From Flavivirga amylovorans (GTDB lineage: Bacteria > Bacteroidota > Bacteroidia > Flavobacteriales > Flavobacteriaceae): 64,000 nt of DNA. The stretch lies in assembly GCF_030540875.1 (NCBI RefSeq), contig NZ_JAUOEM010000006.1, forward strand, positions 288,427-352,426. Direction: 5' to 3'. Below the pieces are notes generated by a model that was given only the letters and a program-made list of their open reading frames with translations, was not told the DNA's origin and searched no databases. Shown here in pieces: positions 27,830 to 36,390 of this stretch. The number at the start of each line of letters is the position of its first letter. Position 1 is the first letter of the stretch. A program made the translations under genes and the position numbers.

Positions 27830-29128
27830 TTAATGTCTTCTTACTGGTTCAATTTTTTTGCACAATCCCCAAACACTGAAAAGAGCAATTATGGCCAGAG
27901 CAGCCCCAATTATGAAAGCTGGTGTATAATTACCCCCGCTAGTTAACCAAGGTACCAAGGAGGTTAATCCTACCGCACCAAGTTTAGCAGCCATGCCAGA
28001 AAATCCAGAAAGGGTACCAACAGTCTTTCCACTAAATAAATCGCTTGGTAAGGTTTGAATATTTCCTATTGCTGTTTGAAAACCAAATAATATTACTGCC
28101 ATTATTAGAACTGCGGTTACAGGAGCACCAGGGTTTGCCATTGCTAATAATGAGGGAAGCATAATTAAACATCCCAAAGTTATTACTAGCTTTCGTGTTT
28201 TATTCACAGTCCAACCTGCCTTTAATCTATTTTGAGCCAATAACCCCCCAAACCAAGCACCTAACATTGCTCCTACATAAGGAACCCATCCATAAATACC
28301 AATAGATTTAACATCCATACCATATACTTCATTGAGGTAAATAGGAATCCAGAATACAAATAACCACCATATAGGGTCTATGGCCGCAGAGGCTATAATT
28401 ACACCCCAGCTTTGTCTATGAGATAGTAATTCTTTTGTATTTGGGACATAGGCTTCTTCGGTAGTATCTTCTTTCTCAAAGCCTTCGTTTTTCTGGCCAG
28501 TAAGTATATATTGTCTTTCTTCATCAGTTATCCACGGATGAGATTTTGGTGGTGCTTTAACTAAAATTAACCACGGAATTAGCCATAGTAACCCTACTAA
28601 ACCCACTAGTATAAATATTGCTTGCCAATTGAAATAAATAGTAAGAAATGCAATTAACGGAATAGAAATAATGCCTCCAATTGCAGCTCCTGAGTTAAAA
28701 ATACCCTGAGCCAAAGCACGCTCTTTAGTTGGAAACCATTCGGCATTCCCTTTGGTCGCTCCAGGCCAGTTACCTGCTTCGGCAACACCAAGAATCCCTC
28801 TAAATATTCCAAAGCTCACTACACCCTTAGCCAAAGCATGAAGTGCTGTAGCTACAGACCATACACCAATGGAGAGTACAAAGCCTAAACGTGTGCCAAC
28901 CCAGTCGAAAATTTTCCCAAAAATCGCTTGACCAAAAGCATAGGAAAAAACGAAAATAACCGAAATAATAGCGTAAATTGATTTATGCTCATCTGCTGAC
29001 ATTTCTGGATAAAGATCATTAGCAATTGCTGGCCACAGAACGCTTAACGATTGTCTATCTATATAATTGATTATAGTAGCTAAGGCAATTAATCCTACTA
29101 CCCACCATCTTAAACCTTTAATTTTCAT
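27830..29128 (-). CDS. MFS hexuronate-type transporter
   Basis: From the ATG at 29128 the product is 432 residues; frames to 29164 and 29146 also exist, but MKIKGLRWWVVGLIALATI is the usual start of this family. It has 12 hydrophobic segments and the ACS-family signature INYIDRQSLSVLWPAIAND. The family imports hexuronates and related sugar acids across the inner membrane. The setting implies that it carries unsaturated monouronates, DEH or KDG made from alginate. It lies 37 nt upstream of the DEH reductase-like gene. Confidence 0.86.
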   Translation of the reverse strand: MKIKGLRWWVVGLIALATIINYIDRQSLSVLWPAIANDLYPEMSADEHKSIYAIISVIFVFSYAFGQAIFGKIFDWVGTRLGFVLSIGVWSVATALHALAKGVVSFGIFRGILGVAEAGNWPGATKGNAEWFPTKERALAQGIFNSGAAIGGIISIPLIAFLTIYFNWQAIFILVGLVGLLWLIPWLILVKAPPKSHPWITDEERQYILTGQKNEGFEKEDTTEEAYVPNTKELLSHRQSWGVIIASAAIDPIWWLFVFWIPIYLNEVYGMDVKSIGIYGWVPYVGAMLGAWFGGLLAQNRLKAGWTVNKTRKLVITLGCLIMLPSLLAMANPGAPVTAVLIMAVILFGFQTAIGNIQTLPSDLFSGKTVGTLSGFSGMAAKLGAVGLTSLVPWLTSGGNYTPAFIIGAALAIIALFSVWGLCKKIEPVRRH

Positions 29129-29308
29129 ACTATTAGTTTTGTGCATAAAGTGTAGGCACAACATTACTGTTATGTTATAGCTTACAAAAACTCTATACTA
29201 TTTATTTAATGTGAAGAAATACTATATAAGAATTTCTTCCCTCCTAATATTTTAAAAACAACAACCAAAGCCGTGCATCTTATAGTTGCTATTTGTTTAT
29301 ATATAACT

Positions 29309-30010
29309 CTAGGAATTATAACAATATTGATATAATAAACTAAAGTGATCTTTCATTTTTTGCTTAGCCAAAACAGGATCTTGGGCTTCAATGGCATTAT
29401 AAATTTCAGTGTGCTCCTTAATACCCTTAACTGCTTGACCCTTATCACAAACATGATATTTTTCGAAATCCATTATTATTTGGGGCGTAATAGTAAGCAT
29501 GAACATATTCATGGTGGCATTACCGCTAGCTTTTGCTATAGACAGATGAAATAGCAAGTCTTCTTGTACTGCATCTTCTCCTGAGATTGCCTTTTCTCTA
29601 TATGCATCTAATGCCTCTTTTATATTCTGTAAATCTTCTTTCGTTCTCCTTAATGAAGCTAATCTTACTGTTTTAAGTTCTAATAAGATTCTTGTTTCTA
29701 CTAACGATTTAAAATCTGGAGATTCTAAACGCAAAATATCATCAATCATACCATTCATGGCAACCACACCAATATTAGCGACAAATGTTCCACTTTGAGG
29801 AATTGATTTTAACAAACCGTAAAATTCTAATTTTTGAATTGCATCACGTACATTACTTCGTGTAACACCAAATTTTTCTGAAAGCATTCTTTCTGATGGG
29901 AGTTTATCTCCAGGTTCAAGATTTTTATAATTAATCAATTCTTTTATTTTACCAATAATTATATTTTGACCCTCTTGATTTTCGTTTACCGTAAGTACTT
30001 CTAATTTCAT
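29309..30010 (-). CDS. FadR-subfamily GntR transcriptional regulator
   Basis: The 233-residue protein has an N-terminal winged helix (about 13-80; PGDKLPSERMLSEKFGVTRS, then VRDAIQKLEFYGLLKSIP) and a C-terminal all-helical FCD ligand-binding domain (about 95-225). The FCD form is typical of regulators responding to small organic acids such as hexuronates. A perfect palindrome TGGTTAACCA lies just upstream of its start. The same core, TGGTTTACCA, overlaps both large promoters of the locus. It is therefore the likely local regulator, with autoregulation inferred. Confidence 0.88.
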   Translation of the reverse strand: MKLEVLTVNENQEGQNIIIGKIKELINYKNLEPGDKLPSERMLSEKFGVTRSNVRDAIQKLEFYGLLKSIPQSGTFVANIGVVAMNGMIDDILRLESPDFKSLVETRILLELKTVRLASLRRTKEDLQNIKEALDAYREKAISGEDAVQEDLLFHLSIAKASGNATMNMFMLTITPQIIMDFEKYHVCDKGQAVKGIKEHTEIYNAIEAQDPVLAKQKMKDHFSLLYQYCYNS

Positions 30011-30032
30011 TCCTTATTGTGTTTTCTATAAC

Positions 30033-30042
30033 TGGTTAACCA
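30033..30042. promoter_or_regulatory. candidate operator of the GntR gene
   Basis: TGGTTAACCA is a perfect palindrome 22 nt upstream of the GntR start. On the minus strand it directly follows TATTATTTG, a -7-like element. It resembles the TGGTnnACCA core of FadR-type and hexuronate regulator sites. Confidence 0.6.
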
Positions 30043-30100
30043 AATAATACTGATAAATTTAAAAAAACTATTTGATTATTCTCTCTTTTTTTGAGGTCAA

Positions 30101-30130
30101 ATTTTGCTGGTTATATTTAACCGGCAAAAT
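30101..30130 (-). terminator. hairpin after the SusC-PL7 operon
   Basis: ATTTTGCTGGTTA pairs with TAACCGGCAAAAT (one G-T wobble), with a 4-nt loop. It is 47 nt downstream of the last PL7 gene. The T-run on the minus strand is weak, so this is a probable terminator. Confidence 0.6.
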
Positions 30131-30177
30131 CCAACTAAAACTAATTTAAAAAATTACTAAACAAACTAATATTACTA

Positions 30178-31092
30178 TTAATGTGATACTTCTAAATCGT
30201 AATACTTTACTTTCGTATATGCATTCTCATCCTGAGTAACTAAATAATTTCCTGCTTTAAAGTAGTTTTCAAAAACATGCCACTTTTCAATGTGAATATT
30301 ATCATAAACTACTGACTCATTATTATTTAAAATCACTTCCATTCTTCCACTTGTCACTTTAACTTCTAAAGTAAACTTATCGAACCCTACATATTCAGAA
30401 AAAGTATGTCCATCATCATCTGTCCATGAATCTGTTTTCAATATATCTGTGTCGGACACATTCAAATCTTTCAACTCTTTGGTCTTCACACGAACATAAC
30501 CATAATTCCAATATATCTTTAACATAGGAGGTGCATTATTATCATTCTCTCCTATTAAGTCTCTTTGTGCATTGGTTAACCTACCGTGAATTTGCATTAT
30601 AATTACTCTATGGTATTTATCATTAGAATCCTTACTAGCCTCACTTACCTGAAGTGTTCCTTTCATGTTTCCTCCTTCTTCAAAAGTCCAGTTGGCATTA
30701 TTACTTCCTGGAACCATTTGCTCTCTTAATTCGGTTCTAGAATAAGAGGAATTTGCCGTAGAAGCTCCTGGATAGGTATAAAATACTAATGCACCATTAA
30801 TCGAATCGTTATACATGAATGGCTTTAGCATTTCATTAGTACCATAATTTAAAATCTCTGGTGGTTCTACTTCAGTAGGATTACCAATAGGCAATGTCAC
30901 TTTCCAATTACTTAAATCTATATTTGGTAGTTTATAGTTAACGGGATCTTCGATTTCTTCCTCTTGTTCTTCTTCAATTTCAACAATTGGGGCTTCTTGA
31001 TTAGATTCTCCTTCACAGTTAACATTTATAAATACTAACATACAGAGAAATAAATTCCAGAATAAAATCGATATATACTGCTTTCTAATCAT
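30178..31092 (-). CDS. PL7 alginate lyase, lipoprotein
   Basis: The 304-residue lipoprotein has a signal with lipobox ending at Cys26 (FINVNC). A very acidic linker follows (Glu-rich, residues 38-50), then a PL7 jelly-roll. PL7 signatures are SRTELREQM (118-126), QIHG (167-170) and YFKAGNY (277-283). The enzyme cleaves alginate by beta-elimination; the QIH form is commonly associated with guluronate or mixed preference. The lipid anchor places it at the outer membrane or cell surface. It is the 3'-most gene of the SusC operon and follows its PL7 paralogue by one base. Confidence 0.92.
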   Translation of the reverse strand: MIRKQYISILFWNLFLCMLVFINVNCEGESNQEAPIVEIEEEQEEEIEDPVNYKLPNIDLSNWKVTLPIGNPTEVEPPEILNYGTNEMLKPFMYNDSINGALVFYTYPGASTANSSYSRTELREQMVPGSNNANWTFEEGGNMKGTLQVSEASKDSNDKYHRVIIMQIHGRLTNAQRDLIGENDNNAPPMLKIYWNYGYVRVKTKELKDLNVSDTDILKTDSWTDDDGHTFSEYVGFDKFTLEVKVTSGRMEVILNNNESVVYDNIHIEKWHVFENYFKAGNYLVTQDENAYTKVKYYDLEVSH

Positions 31093-31093
31093 C

Positions 31094-32017
31094 TTAATGA
31101 CTTACTTCTAATTCGTAAAACTTAACTTTAGAGTATGCTCCTTCATCCCTTGACTGAAAATAATTACCAGCTTTAAAATAGTTTTCAAAAACACCCCATC
31201 TTCGCATATGAATATTTTCATAAACTTTAAACTCGCTACCATTTAATATAACAACCATTTTCCCCTCTGAAACTTTAACTTCTAAAGTAAACTTTCGAAA
31301 ACCAACTTCTTGCTCAAAGTTGAAACCTTTATCATTATCCCAAGCTTCTTCATGTAGAAGAGCCATATCTGTAGCATTTGGATTCTTGAGTACTTTGGTC
31401 TTAACTCGAATCTTACCTTTATCCCAATAAATTTTCAAAATTGGAGGTGCATTGTTATCGTCTGCTCCAATAAGGTCTCTTTGTTCATTGGTAAGCCTTC
31501 CATGTATCTGTAATACTATTGTTCTATGATATTTACCATTAGAATCTCTAGTGGTTTCATCCATAGCTAGTTTTGCTTTAAGTTTTCCACCTTGAGCAAA
31601 CGTCCAATTAACATTATTCTCTCCCGGCACCATTTGTTCTCTCAACTCAGACCTAGTATACTTAGTATTTCTGGTCTTAGAATCTGTTGGCATTGCATGA
31701 AATACTATAGCCCCTTTTGTGGAATCTATATACATGTATGGTTTAGCAACCTCTATACTTGCAAAATCTAAAATTTCAGGAGGACTAATCTCAACAGGCT
31801 TGCCTTCTTCATTTGCAACAGGAAGCGTAACCTTCCAATGGCTTAAATCTATATTGGGTAATTTTACTTTTTTCTTCTTCTTTTTTTTCTTTTTACTCTT
31901 TTTTTCAACCTTAACATCCGATTCTGTAACGCTACTTTCCTTGTTTTGAGAAGTAGCGTTAGCAGATAGAAAGGCTATGAATGCAATTAGCAATATATTT
32001 CTTCGGAAGTTTTTCAT
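31094..32017 (-). CDS. PL7 alginate lyase with poly-lysine linker
   Basis: The 307-residue protein has a cleavable signal (LLIAFIAFLSANATSQ) without a lipobox. A linker with nine consecutive lysines (42-50) follows, then a PL7 domain with RSELREQ (122-128), QIHG (170-173) and YFKAGNYFQ (280-288). It is a tandem paralogue of the downstream lipoprotein PL7, strongly similar over the catalytic domain but with an opposite-charge linker. It is likely periplasmic or secreted. Beta-elimination of alginate is the expected activity. Confidence 0.92.
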   Translation of the reverse strand: MKNFRRNILLIAFIAFLSANATSQNKESSVTESDVKVEKKSKKKKKKKKKVKLPNIDLSHWKVTLPVANEEGKPVEISPPEILDFASIEVAKPYMYIDSTKGAIVFHAMPTDSKTRNTKYTRSELREQMVPGENNVNWTFAQGGKLKAKLAMDETTRDSNGKYHRTIVLQIHGRLTNEQRDLIGADDNNAPPILKIYWDKGKIRVKTKVLKNPNATDMALLHEEAWDNDKGFNFEQEVGFRKFTLEVKVSEGKMVVILNGSEFKVYENIHMRRWGVFENYFKAGNYFQSRDEGAYSKVKFYELEVSH

Positions 32018-32026
32018 GATAATAAT

Positions 32027-33793
32027 TTATTCTACTGGATAAACTTTAACATTATCTACAAAAGCATCTACATCAGTTACTGCGTAAATAAATATAGCAA
32101 CTTCACCTACAGAATTAGATCTAAACTGAAGTTTCATTGTTGTACCCCCCGAACAAGAATTGTCTGAAAATTTCCCTTTTGCCTCAGTACCAACATGCTT
32201 TACCAAAGCATTACTAGCAACAGCATCAGCACTATTACTAAAATGACCATTTAAAATTGATGCAACTACACTATTAGTTTCAGCACCTCCTGTTTTTATG
32301 GCATATTCGTACTCAAAAATGTAATCCTCATTAGGGCTTAATGTAACTGCCTGATATGCATATCTAGTATCACCAGGCACAGCAGTACCATCAGGGTTCG
32401 CACTTTGACTTCCTGACCATTTTGCTCCTCTTGTTTTAGAACCTAAAGTTCCCTCATAGTCTATACAAGAACCATCAGAACTAGTACCAAATGGGTTACT
32501 ATTCCCTGTGGTTGATATTTTCCATGCATTTCTAATATTAGTATCATCCGAAGATGCACCTCCTTCACGTTCAAAATCACCTTTAAGAATCTCAGGATTA
32601 AGAGGACCAGCTGGTCCACCTACAGTAACTTCTTTTGTAATAGAAGTTGGTTTATTTATAAAATTTGTGGTTGTTAACGTTACCATATAGATCCTTTCCA
32701 TACCATCATCATTATAACTATATGTTGGATTTGCATCAGTTGAGCTACCTATGCCATCTCCAAAATCCCAACTATAGCTGGTAGCGAGTAAAGAAGCATC
32801 TGTAAATGTAACATCATAATCACTAGCTACATCATCAAAAGTAAAATCAGGAACTGAAAGTGGTTCTCTATAAAGATAAATGTTATCTACATTAAGAGTT
32901 GCCTCATTATTTGCAGTGCCTCCTGTACCTAATTCTAATGTTATTTCATCTATTTGAGTAATTCCTTCAGAAGCAAAATCAATATCTACACCTGTCCACA
33001 TATCATTTTCTAAAGTTTGCTCAAAAGTTTTACCTCCCATTGTTATTTTTACTTTATCAACACCTATATCATGAACAGAATGAAGGTCTAAATGAATATA
33101 ATCAGCAGAAGTGCCCGTTCCAAAAACATCTGCAATAATAATAGCAGGGTCAAAAGTAATAGATGCAGAAATAGTACTGTGAAGTCTTGAATATTGAATT
33201 ACTTTATTTTTTATATCCCCAACTTCTACTTCATTATACTCTGCATCATCACCATCGAAAATAGAACTTGACAATTTGTTTGTATAGGCAGTAAAAGCGC
33301 CATCAATTTCAATACCATCACTGAAAATAGCATATACATTTTCATCAAGTATAGTTGGTGATAAAGGTGCCGAAGATAGCGTAGTAAGTTTATGCTCCAC
33401 TGTTACATTTCTAGTTTGAACAACATCAGTGAAACCCTTATTGGATTTTGCAGTTATCGTTATAGTATAAGTTTCTTCTTCAATATTATTAGGATAATCA
33501 TAAGTAGCTGTACCGGCATCTTCTGTAATCGTTATAACATCATCTGTACTATTTGGGTCTCCAAAATCTACTACATAAGAAGTCACCCCTAGACCTTGTG
33601 GACGCACAGTAACTATAGTTCCGTCTCCATCCTCAATTTTGACAGTTATAGCATGACTTGGAAATGTAATTTCTGTGAGTCCCGTACCTGCGTTGCCTTC
33701 ATTAGGAGCTACTATTGTGTCATCATCTTCACATGATGAGACTATAAGTCCTGTTAGTAGTAAGGCAAATATTCCTTTTCTTAATAAATTCAT
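32027..33793 (-). CDS. PKD-domain surface lipoprotein (SusE/F-like glycan-binding candidate)
   Basis: The 588-residue protein has a lipoprotein signal (ALLLTGLIVSSCEDDD). Two PKD-like domains follow, the second with YSWDFGDGIGSSTDANPTYSY near residue 350. The C-terminal region (about 395-588) is shared with the next lipoprotein (GDFE opening, AYQAVTL, FEYEYAIKTG, AFVDNVKVYP ending). That shared part looks like a beta-sandwich carbohydrate-binding module. The position after SusD suggests a surface alginate-binding protein. Confidence 0.82.
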   Translation of the reverse strand: MNLLRKGIFALLLTGLIVSSCEDDDTIVAPNEGNAGTGLTEITFPSHAITVKIEDGDGTIVTVRPQGLGVTSYVVDFGDPNSTDDVITITEDAGTATYDYPNNIEEETYTITITAKSNKGFTDVVQTRNVTVEHKLTTLSSAPLSPTILDENVYAIFSDGIEIDGAFTAYTNKLSSSIFDGDDAEYNEVEVGDIKNKVIQYSRLHSTISASITFDPAIIIADVFGTGTSADYIHLDLHSVHDIGVDKVKITMGGKTFEQTLENDMWTGVDIDFASEGITQIDEITLELGTGGTANNEATLNVDNIYLYREPLSVPDFTFDDVASDYDVTFTDASLLATSYSWDFGDGIGSSTDANPTYSYNDDGMERIYMVTLTTTNFINKPTSITKEVTVGGPAGPLNPEILKGDFEREGGASSDDTNIRNAWKISTTGNSNPFGTSSDGSCIDYEGTLGSKTRGAKWSGSQSANPDGTAVPGDTRYAYQAVTLSPNEDYIFEYEYAIKTGGAETNSVVASILNGHFSNSADAVASNALVKHVGTEAKGKFSDNSCSGGTTMKLQFRSNSVGEVAIFIYAVTDVDAFVDNVKVYPVE

Positions 33794-33820
33794 AATTTCT
33801 ACTTGTTTATTATTATTTTA

Positions 33821-34804
33821 TTATGGTTTTGGATACACTTTAACATTATCTACATATGCATCTTGATCTGTAGAAGCAAAAAAGAATATAGCAATCTCAC
33901 CACTTGCATTAGAGGTAAATTCCTTTTTAACCGTTGTGAAATTAGTATTACCCAAAATCTCATCATTTACTTCTTCCGTTAAAGGCGTGCTAGCTAAAGC
34001 ATCAGCAACCTCATCAAAGTGACCATCTAAAATTTGTAAAGTAATATGACTACCTGGTGTAGCAGCAGATTTTATTGAATACTCATACTCAACAATATAC
34101 TTAACCGTACGATCAGGTATAGTTTCTGATACTTTTAATGGCTGGTAAGCAAATCTTCTACTTCCTGGATTAGTAAGATTTGAAGCTGAAGCTGAAAACT
34201 TCATGCCACCCGTTTTAGAACCTGTATCAGCACCATCATAATTTAACCATGAACCATCACTAGATGTATTAGGCGTTGTAGAACTAAAACCAGTAGTCCC
34301 TATCTGTCCCCAATTCGTATCAAAAGTTTTATTTTCAAAGTCTCCATTAAGCACTATTGGATCAATAGGCACAAATACATCTCTTACTTCTACTATTTGT
34401 GTATTAGTTCCTGATGCATCATTTGCATCAAGCGCTGTGAGTGTTACTTCGTAATCGCCTTCACCTGCATCAAATCTTACAAAAGCAACATCTGTTTCTG
34501 TTGAAGTAGATTCTGTACCACAAACAATAACACCATTAGCATCTTCTTCACATACTACGCCTTCACCAAAATCCCATAAATATTTTGTAGATTCATTAGA
34601 TTCATTGGTAAATGAAACTATTCTAAAATTCTCTGGATTTGGAGTATAGCTAAAATTCGCTTCTGGCAAAGTGAGATCGGGTATTGAACCAGTATCGGGT
34701 AAATCAAACTCAAAAGCGTCTTCACAGCTTACCACGAAAGTTATAGCTAATAGAGCTAACACTAAACCCATAGTGTTTTTTAAAGCATTCAATTTCTGTT
34801 TCAT
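33821..34804 (-). CDS. PKD-domain surface lipoprotein, paralogous C-terminal domain
   Basis: The 327-residue lipoprotein has a lipobox ending VVSCEDAFEF, one PKD-like domain (about 45-140, YLWDFGEG motif) and the same C-terminal domain as the longer neighbour (NGDFE, FAYQPLKV, VEYEYSIKS, AYVDNVKVYPKP). It lies between the SusD gene and the longer PKD lipoprotein gene, spaced 21 and 27 nt. It is probably a surface glycan-binding protein of the alginate locus. The ligand is not shown by sequence. Confidence 0.82.
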   Translation of the reverse strand: MKQKLNALKNTMGLVLALLAITFVVSCEDAFEFDLPDTGSIPDLTLPEANFSYTPNPENFRIVSFTNESNESTKYLWDFGEGVVCEEDANGVIVCGTESTSTETDVAFVRFDAGEGDYEVTLTALDANDASGTNTQIVEVRDVFVPIDPIVLNGDFENKTFDTNWGQIGTTGFSSTTPNTSSDGSWLNYDGADTGSKTGGMKFSASASNLTNPGSRRFAYQPLKVSETIPDRTVKYIVEYEYSIKSAATPGSHITLQILDGHFDEVADALASTPLTEEVNDEILGNTNFTTVKKEFTSNASGEIAIFFFASTDQDAYVDNVKVYPKP

Positions 34805-34825
34805 GTTTTCTAATTTTTTATGTTA

Positions 34826-36373
34826 TTAGTAACCAGGGTTTTGATTTAAAAGCCCTTTACTTAAATTAATTTCTCTAGATGGAATTGGTAACAATAGGGC
34901 TCTAGCATTATAGCTAGGATAAACTGTTATATCTTCATCGTTATCTTCTGCAGAATGATTTTGCAATACAGTATCCGCAACTCCAAATCTTAACAAATCG
35001 AAGAAACGCTGATTTTCAAAAGCTAATTCTACTCTTCTTTCTAGTAACAATTCCTCTTGCGTTATTACTCCATCAGCATCATTAGCTAAACCAGCACGAT
35101 TTCTAACAGCGTTGAATGAGCTTAGCGCATCTAGAGTATTAGCAGCACCAGTACCTGCCATAATTGCTTCTACATGCATTAACAATACATCGGCATAACG
35201 TAATACGATCCAATCATTCCCCGCAAGACGAGCATTAGTACCGTAAGGGAAATCAGGGTTATCAAAATCAGTGCCTTGAGGTAAAAACTTTGCCACTTCG
35301 GCCTCTTGTGGTGCAGGCAATCCTGTATCAGGATCAGTTAATGCTGCATCTTCGCCGAAAGCAATATATGAAACTGCTGTTCTATTCCCTCCGTTCTCAT
35401 TAAAAGCAGCTACCAAATTAGGGTTAACAATGTTTAACCCATCTTGTCTTCCTTGACGTATAAAAGAGGTGAATTCAGATGAGAACCCTTGACTTTCATT
35501 TGGTTCTGCAAACTCATATCGAATAACAAACATAACTTCGCTATTCATTTCATTGTAAAACACATCGTTAAAATCAGTTTGCAAATTAAAACTTCCATCC
35601 GCTATAATAGCCTCACATAAATCTTTAGCCCCAATATAGTTAGGTGTTGGTTGCGATAAATACACTTTAGCCAAAATGCCTTGTGCTGCCGCTTTTGAAG
35701 CTCTAGCTTTATAGCTATTATCTAAATTAGCAATAGCTTCTTGTAAGTCTGCAACAATTTGTGCATACACTACTGATTTAGCCTCTCTGGTAAAAAGCAG
35801 GTCATCTTGATTGGACTCTGCCACGGCAGTTACCAATGGCACACCACCTATAGCATCATTATCACTTCCATACAGTCTAACTAAATTAAAATAAGCATAA
35901 GCTCTTAAAAATTTAGCTTCAGCTGTATATTTGGCAATGTTTGCTGGATCTGCAGCGTCAATATAACTAATAACACTATTTGCTCTAAAAATAATTTCAT
36001 ACATAGATTGATAATAATCTTCTGATTGTATGTTGTTTGCATCTGTTACATACCTATGAAAATCAGCTCTTGATCCTTCTAGTGTAGCACTTCTTGTATT
36101 GTCTGAGCGATGCTCGGTTAAAAGATACTCAAACTGTACTCCTCTATTGAAAGTTGAGTTATTTGTTGAATTTGGTCTATTTTCATTAACCCCTTGTATG
36201 GCATCATAAATTCCATAAATTCCGGCCAATACATCTTCGTCTGATTGAAAGAAACCATCAGCAGCAATAGCTGTATCTGGCAGTGGGTTTAAAAACTCAT
36301 CTGCATCACAAGAAATAAGCATCATTCCTGTTAATGCAACAATTAAATATTTTATATTTTTTAAATATTTCAT
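34826..36373 (-). CDS. SusD/RagB-family outer-membrane lipoprotein
   Basis: The 515-residue lipoprotein has lipobox LISC followed by DADEFLNPLPDTAI, a typical SusD N-terminus. TPR-like helical segments follow (YTAEAKFLRAYAYFNLVRLYG, a family hallmark). The C-terminal end is LLPIPSREINLSKGLLNQNPGY. By family, it forms the lid on the partner SusC barrel and captures oligosaccharides. It follows the SusC gene by 17 nt, so the pair is co-transcribed. The neighbouring lyases imply alginate oligomers as cargo. Confidence 0.95.
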   Translation of the reverse strand: MKYLKNIKYLIVALTGMMLISCDADEFLNPLPDTAIAADGFFQSDEDVLAGIYGIYDAIQGVNENRPNSTNNSTFNRGVQFEYLLTEHRSDNTRSATLEGSRADFHRYVTDANNIQSEDYYQSMYEIIFRANSVISYIDAADPANIAKYTAEAKFLRAYAYFNLVRLYGSDNDAIGGVPLVTAVAESNQDDLLFTREAKSVVYAQIVADLQEAIANLDNSYKARASKAAAQGILAKVYLSQPTPNYIGAKDLCEAIIADGSFNLQTDFNDVFYNEMNSEVMFVIRYEFAEPNESQGFSSEFTSFIRQGRQDGLNIVNPNLVAAFNENGGNRTAVSYIAFGEDAALTDPDTGLPAPQEAEVAKFLPQGTDFDNPDFPYGTNARLAGNDWIVLRYADVLLMHVEAIMAGTGAANTLDALSSFNAVRNRAGLANDADGVITQEELLLERRVELAFENQRFFDLLRFGVADTVLQNHSAEDNDEDITVYPSYNARALLLPIPSREINLSKGLLNQNPGY

Positions 36374-36390
36374 GATTATTTCTTTTTTTA

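Noticed and set aside
31860..31910. Poly-lysine tract as a phase-variable run
   Set aside because: The codons alternate AAA and AAG, so there is no long single-base run that would slip readily.
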